Both the position numbers and the translations under genes were made by a program. Shown piece by piece: positions 62,764 through 64,000 of a stretch of DNA of 64,000 nt (its first letter is position 1; every line of letters starts with the position of its first letter). The notes beneath the pieces were generated by a model. The model was not told the origin of the DNA, searched no databases, and saw only the letters and a list, made by a program, of their open reading frames with translations. Source of the DNA: Saprospiraceae bacterium (GTDB lineage: Bacteria > Bacteroidota > Bacteroidia > Chitinophagales > Saprospiraceae); the NCBI GenBank assembly GCA_028280415.1, contig JANQLV010000005.1:1-64000 (forward strand), written 5' to 3'.

Positions 62764-64000
62764 CTATTCTCTTACTTTCAATACTCTATGTACCAGTTTT
62801 TTAAAGCCGCCATATTTTACATTTAGAAAATAAAATCCAGCCTGGTATTCTGTTAAATCGATCTCGATGCTATTACTTCCTGCTGGCAGGATAATGATAT
62901 CCATTATCTGGCCTGTTGAATTAACTACTTCTACAGTAGCGTCTGCTTCAAAAGGGCTAACTACTCTTAGCATTGTAATTCCCATTGTAGGATTTGGATA
63001 AGTGATTAGATCTTGCAAATCTTCGCTTTCGAGAACTACAGATTGAACTTCGGAGAAATCAAAAGTACCATTGAAGTCAATTTGCTTAAGTCGGTAATAG
63101 TTACGTCCGAAGAACGGTGTTTCGTCCAGGAATTGATAATTGTTAATTTGATTACTTGTTCCGTTTCCGAATACACTTCCAATAGTTTCAAATCTTTCCC
63201 CGTCTGCGGATCGCTGAATTTCGAAAAAGTAGTTATCCTCTTCCCAGGCCGTTGACCATTTAAGCAATACTTGCTTGGCTTCGTATACCTGAGCCGTAAA
63301 ACCAATTAACTCAACGGGTAGAATTGTGATACACTCTGCTTCATATTCTGAAAGTACATTTACGGTACCGTGTAAAGTCACAGAACAACCCAGAGCATTG
63401 GTAACCGTCAGTTTATATGGTTTTTCACCGGGAGTATTCCAGATAAAATCAGTTGTTCTTCCATTGCTCGTTCCAATCTCTACCGGATTAGTGATGTCAT
63501 CGAGGAAAACCCAGTCGTACTCATAATCAACAACATCCGGGCCTGCGCTAAAGTCTACCGGGAAGCCAACACAGGTCGCATCGCCGATATGTACCTCCGG
63601 AATGAATCCACATTTCAGGTGTAATCCTGCATCATTTCCGGAAACATCAGATCCGGAAGTTACTCTGAATACATCTGAAAGACCAGTAGATGGATTTGCG
63701 TCGCTATCGATAAAATCATTTAAACCAATATTCTGTGTTGTGATACCATAACCTAATGGAAAAGTAGACTCATCGAAAGCAACGTAGTATTTTCCGGGGA
63801 TAACATTGAAGAAGGTGTAAAATCCATTTTCATCAGTTAGGTCATCCGCAATTTTTATATCATCCGCAGTACCTTGGATCATATCATCTCCTGCATCATA
63901 CAGAGATACGGAAACATCCTCAACTCCGTCTACGGTATTTTCCTGTAGACCATCCTTGTCATTATCAAACCAAACGATACCGACAATCTCGACCGGTTTT
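62764..64000 (-). CDS. C-terminal part of a large T9SS-secreted SdrD-like protein (partial)
   Basis: At least 412 residues; the frame is open through the right edge. An SdrD-B-like domain (IVGIVWFDNDKDGLQE, DVSVSLYDAG, DENGFYTFFNVIPGKYYVAF) is followed by an Ig/PKD-like segment (about 160-215), a fibronectin-like stretch with LLKWSTAWEEDNYFFEIQRS and a T9SS sorting domain (about 335-410, TYPNPTMGITMLRV). Surface or adhesive protein. Upstream domains lie outside the window. Confidence 0.85.
   Translation of the reverse strand, partial: KPVEIVGIVWFDNDKDGLQENTVDGVEDVSVSLYDAGDDMIQGTADDIKIADDLTDENGFYTFFNVIPGKYYVAFDESTFPLGYGITTQNIGLNDFIDSDANPSTGLSDVFRVTSGSDVSGNDAGLHLKCGFIPEVHIGDATCVGFPVDFSAGPDVVDYEYDWVFLDDITNPVEIGTSNGRTTDFIWNTPGEKPYKLTVTNALGCSVTLHGTVNVLSEYEAECITILPVELIGFTAQVYEAKQVLLKWSTAWEEDNYFFEIQRSADGERFETIGSVFGNGTSNQINNYQFLDETPFFGRNYYRLKQIDFNGTFDFSEVQSVVLESEDLQDLITYPNPTMGITMLRVVSPFEADATVEVVNSTGQIMDIIILPAGSNSIEIDLTEYQAGFYFLNVKYGGFKKLVHRVLKVRE

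Noticed and set aside
1-64000. CRISPR array, prophage, transposon, tRNA or defence island
   Set aside because: No regular direct repeats, no transposase, integrase, capsid or restriction gene and no tRNA-like cloverleaf was recognised by eye.

Overview
The window (about 40% GC by eye) reads as ordinary chromosome of a Bacteroidota bacterium, most likely in or near the Saprospiria/Saprospiraceae. Supporting signs are four proteins with C-terminal type IX secretion (Por) sorting domains, an Oar-type TonB-dependent receptor, an ExbB-ExbD-ExbD-TonB cluster, the long (310 aa) Bacteroidota form of NusB, a LytS/LytTR two-component pair, many DUF families common in this phylum (DUF2490, DUF2752, DUF4328), weak Shine-Dalgarno signals and a few TAnnTTTG promoter-like -7 boxes. 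No rRNA, tRNA, CRISPR array, insertion sequence, integrase or phage gene was recognised.

Layout. 0-9.6 kb: a small membrane protein, nusB, a LytS/LytTR pair, treS, an FtsX-like permease, a lipoprotein, a DUF2752 / GYF-CD225 pair and a secreted M24 peptidase. 9.7-16.9 kb: an SSS sodium symporter and a LacI regulator with twin operator-like palindromes, an AGCS symporter with an attenuator-like leader, proline iminopeptidase, an aldo/keto reductase and a glycine-rich RRM protein. 17-22.8 kb: two unknown proteins, then the beta-oxidation pair fadA (thiolase) and fadB-type multienzyme. 23-31.3 kb: a lipoprotein, the TonB energy-transduction operon, alkaline phosphatase, folC and a multi-pass membrane protein. 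31.3-45 kb: a secreted glucose/sorbosone-dehydrogenase-like protein, small enzymes, a BCCT transporter, an ECF sigma unit, a coiled-coil protein and a CtlX-type hydrolase. 45-57 kb: an Oar-type receptor, a mosaic cupredoxin/lamin-tail surface protein, a phosphoribosyltransferase, two Fe-S oxidoreductase genes with a DUF1028 gene between them, and a Spo0M-like protein. 57-64 kb: a TPR-like lipoprotein, an M43-like metalloprotease lipoprotein, a flavodoxin, a photolyase, a LOG-family protein and the C-terminal part of a large T9SS-secreted SdrD-like protein that runs off the right edge.

How it works together: the ExbB/ExbD/TonB proteins can energise outer-membrane import by receptors such as the Oar-type protein; the T9SS proteins, lipoproteins and secreted peptidases form a surface/exported layer; fadA/fadB carry out fatty-acid beta-oxidation; the sodium symporters (SSS, AGCS) and the BCCT carrier handle solutes.

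The most interesting material is non-coding. Several intrinsic terminators sit where no recognised gene precedes them (about 12.98, 18.77, 27.07 and 62.38 kb), pointing to leaders, small RNAs or small proteins, and several gene starts have clear palindromic operator-like sites (12.80, 20.26, 35.24, 44.93 and 45.13 kb). I found no convincing new multi-gene defence or mobile system.
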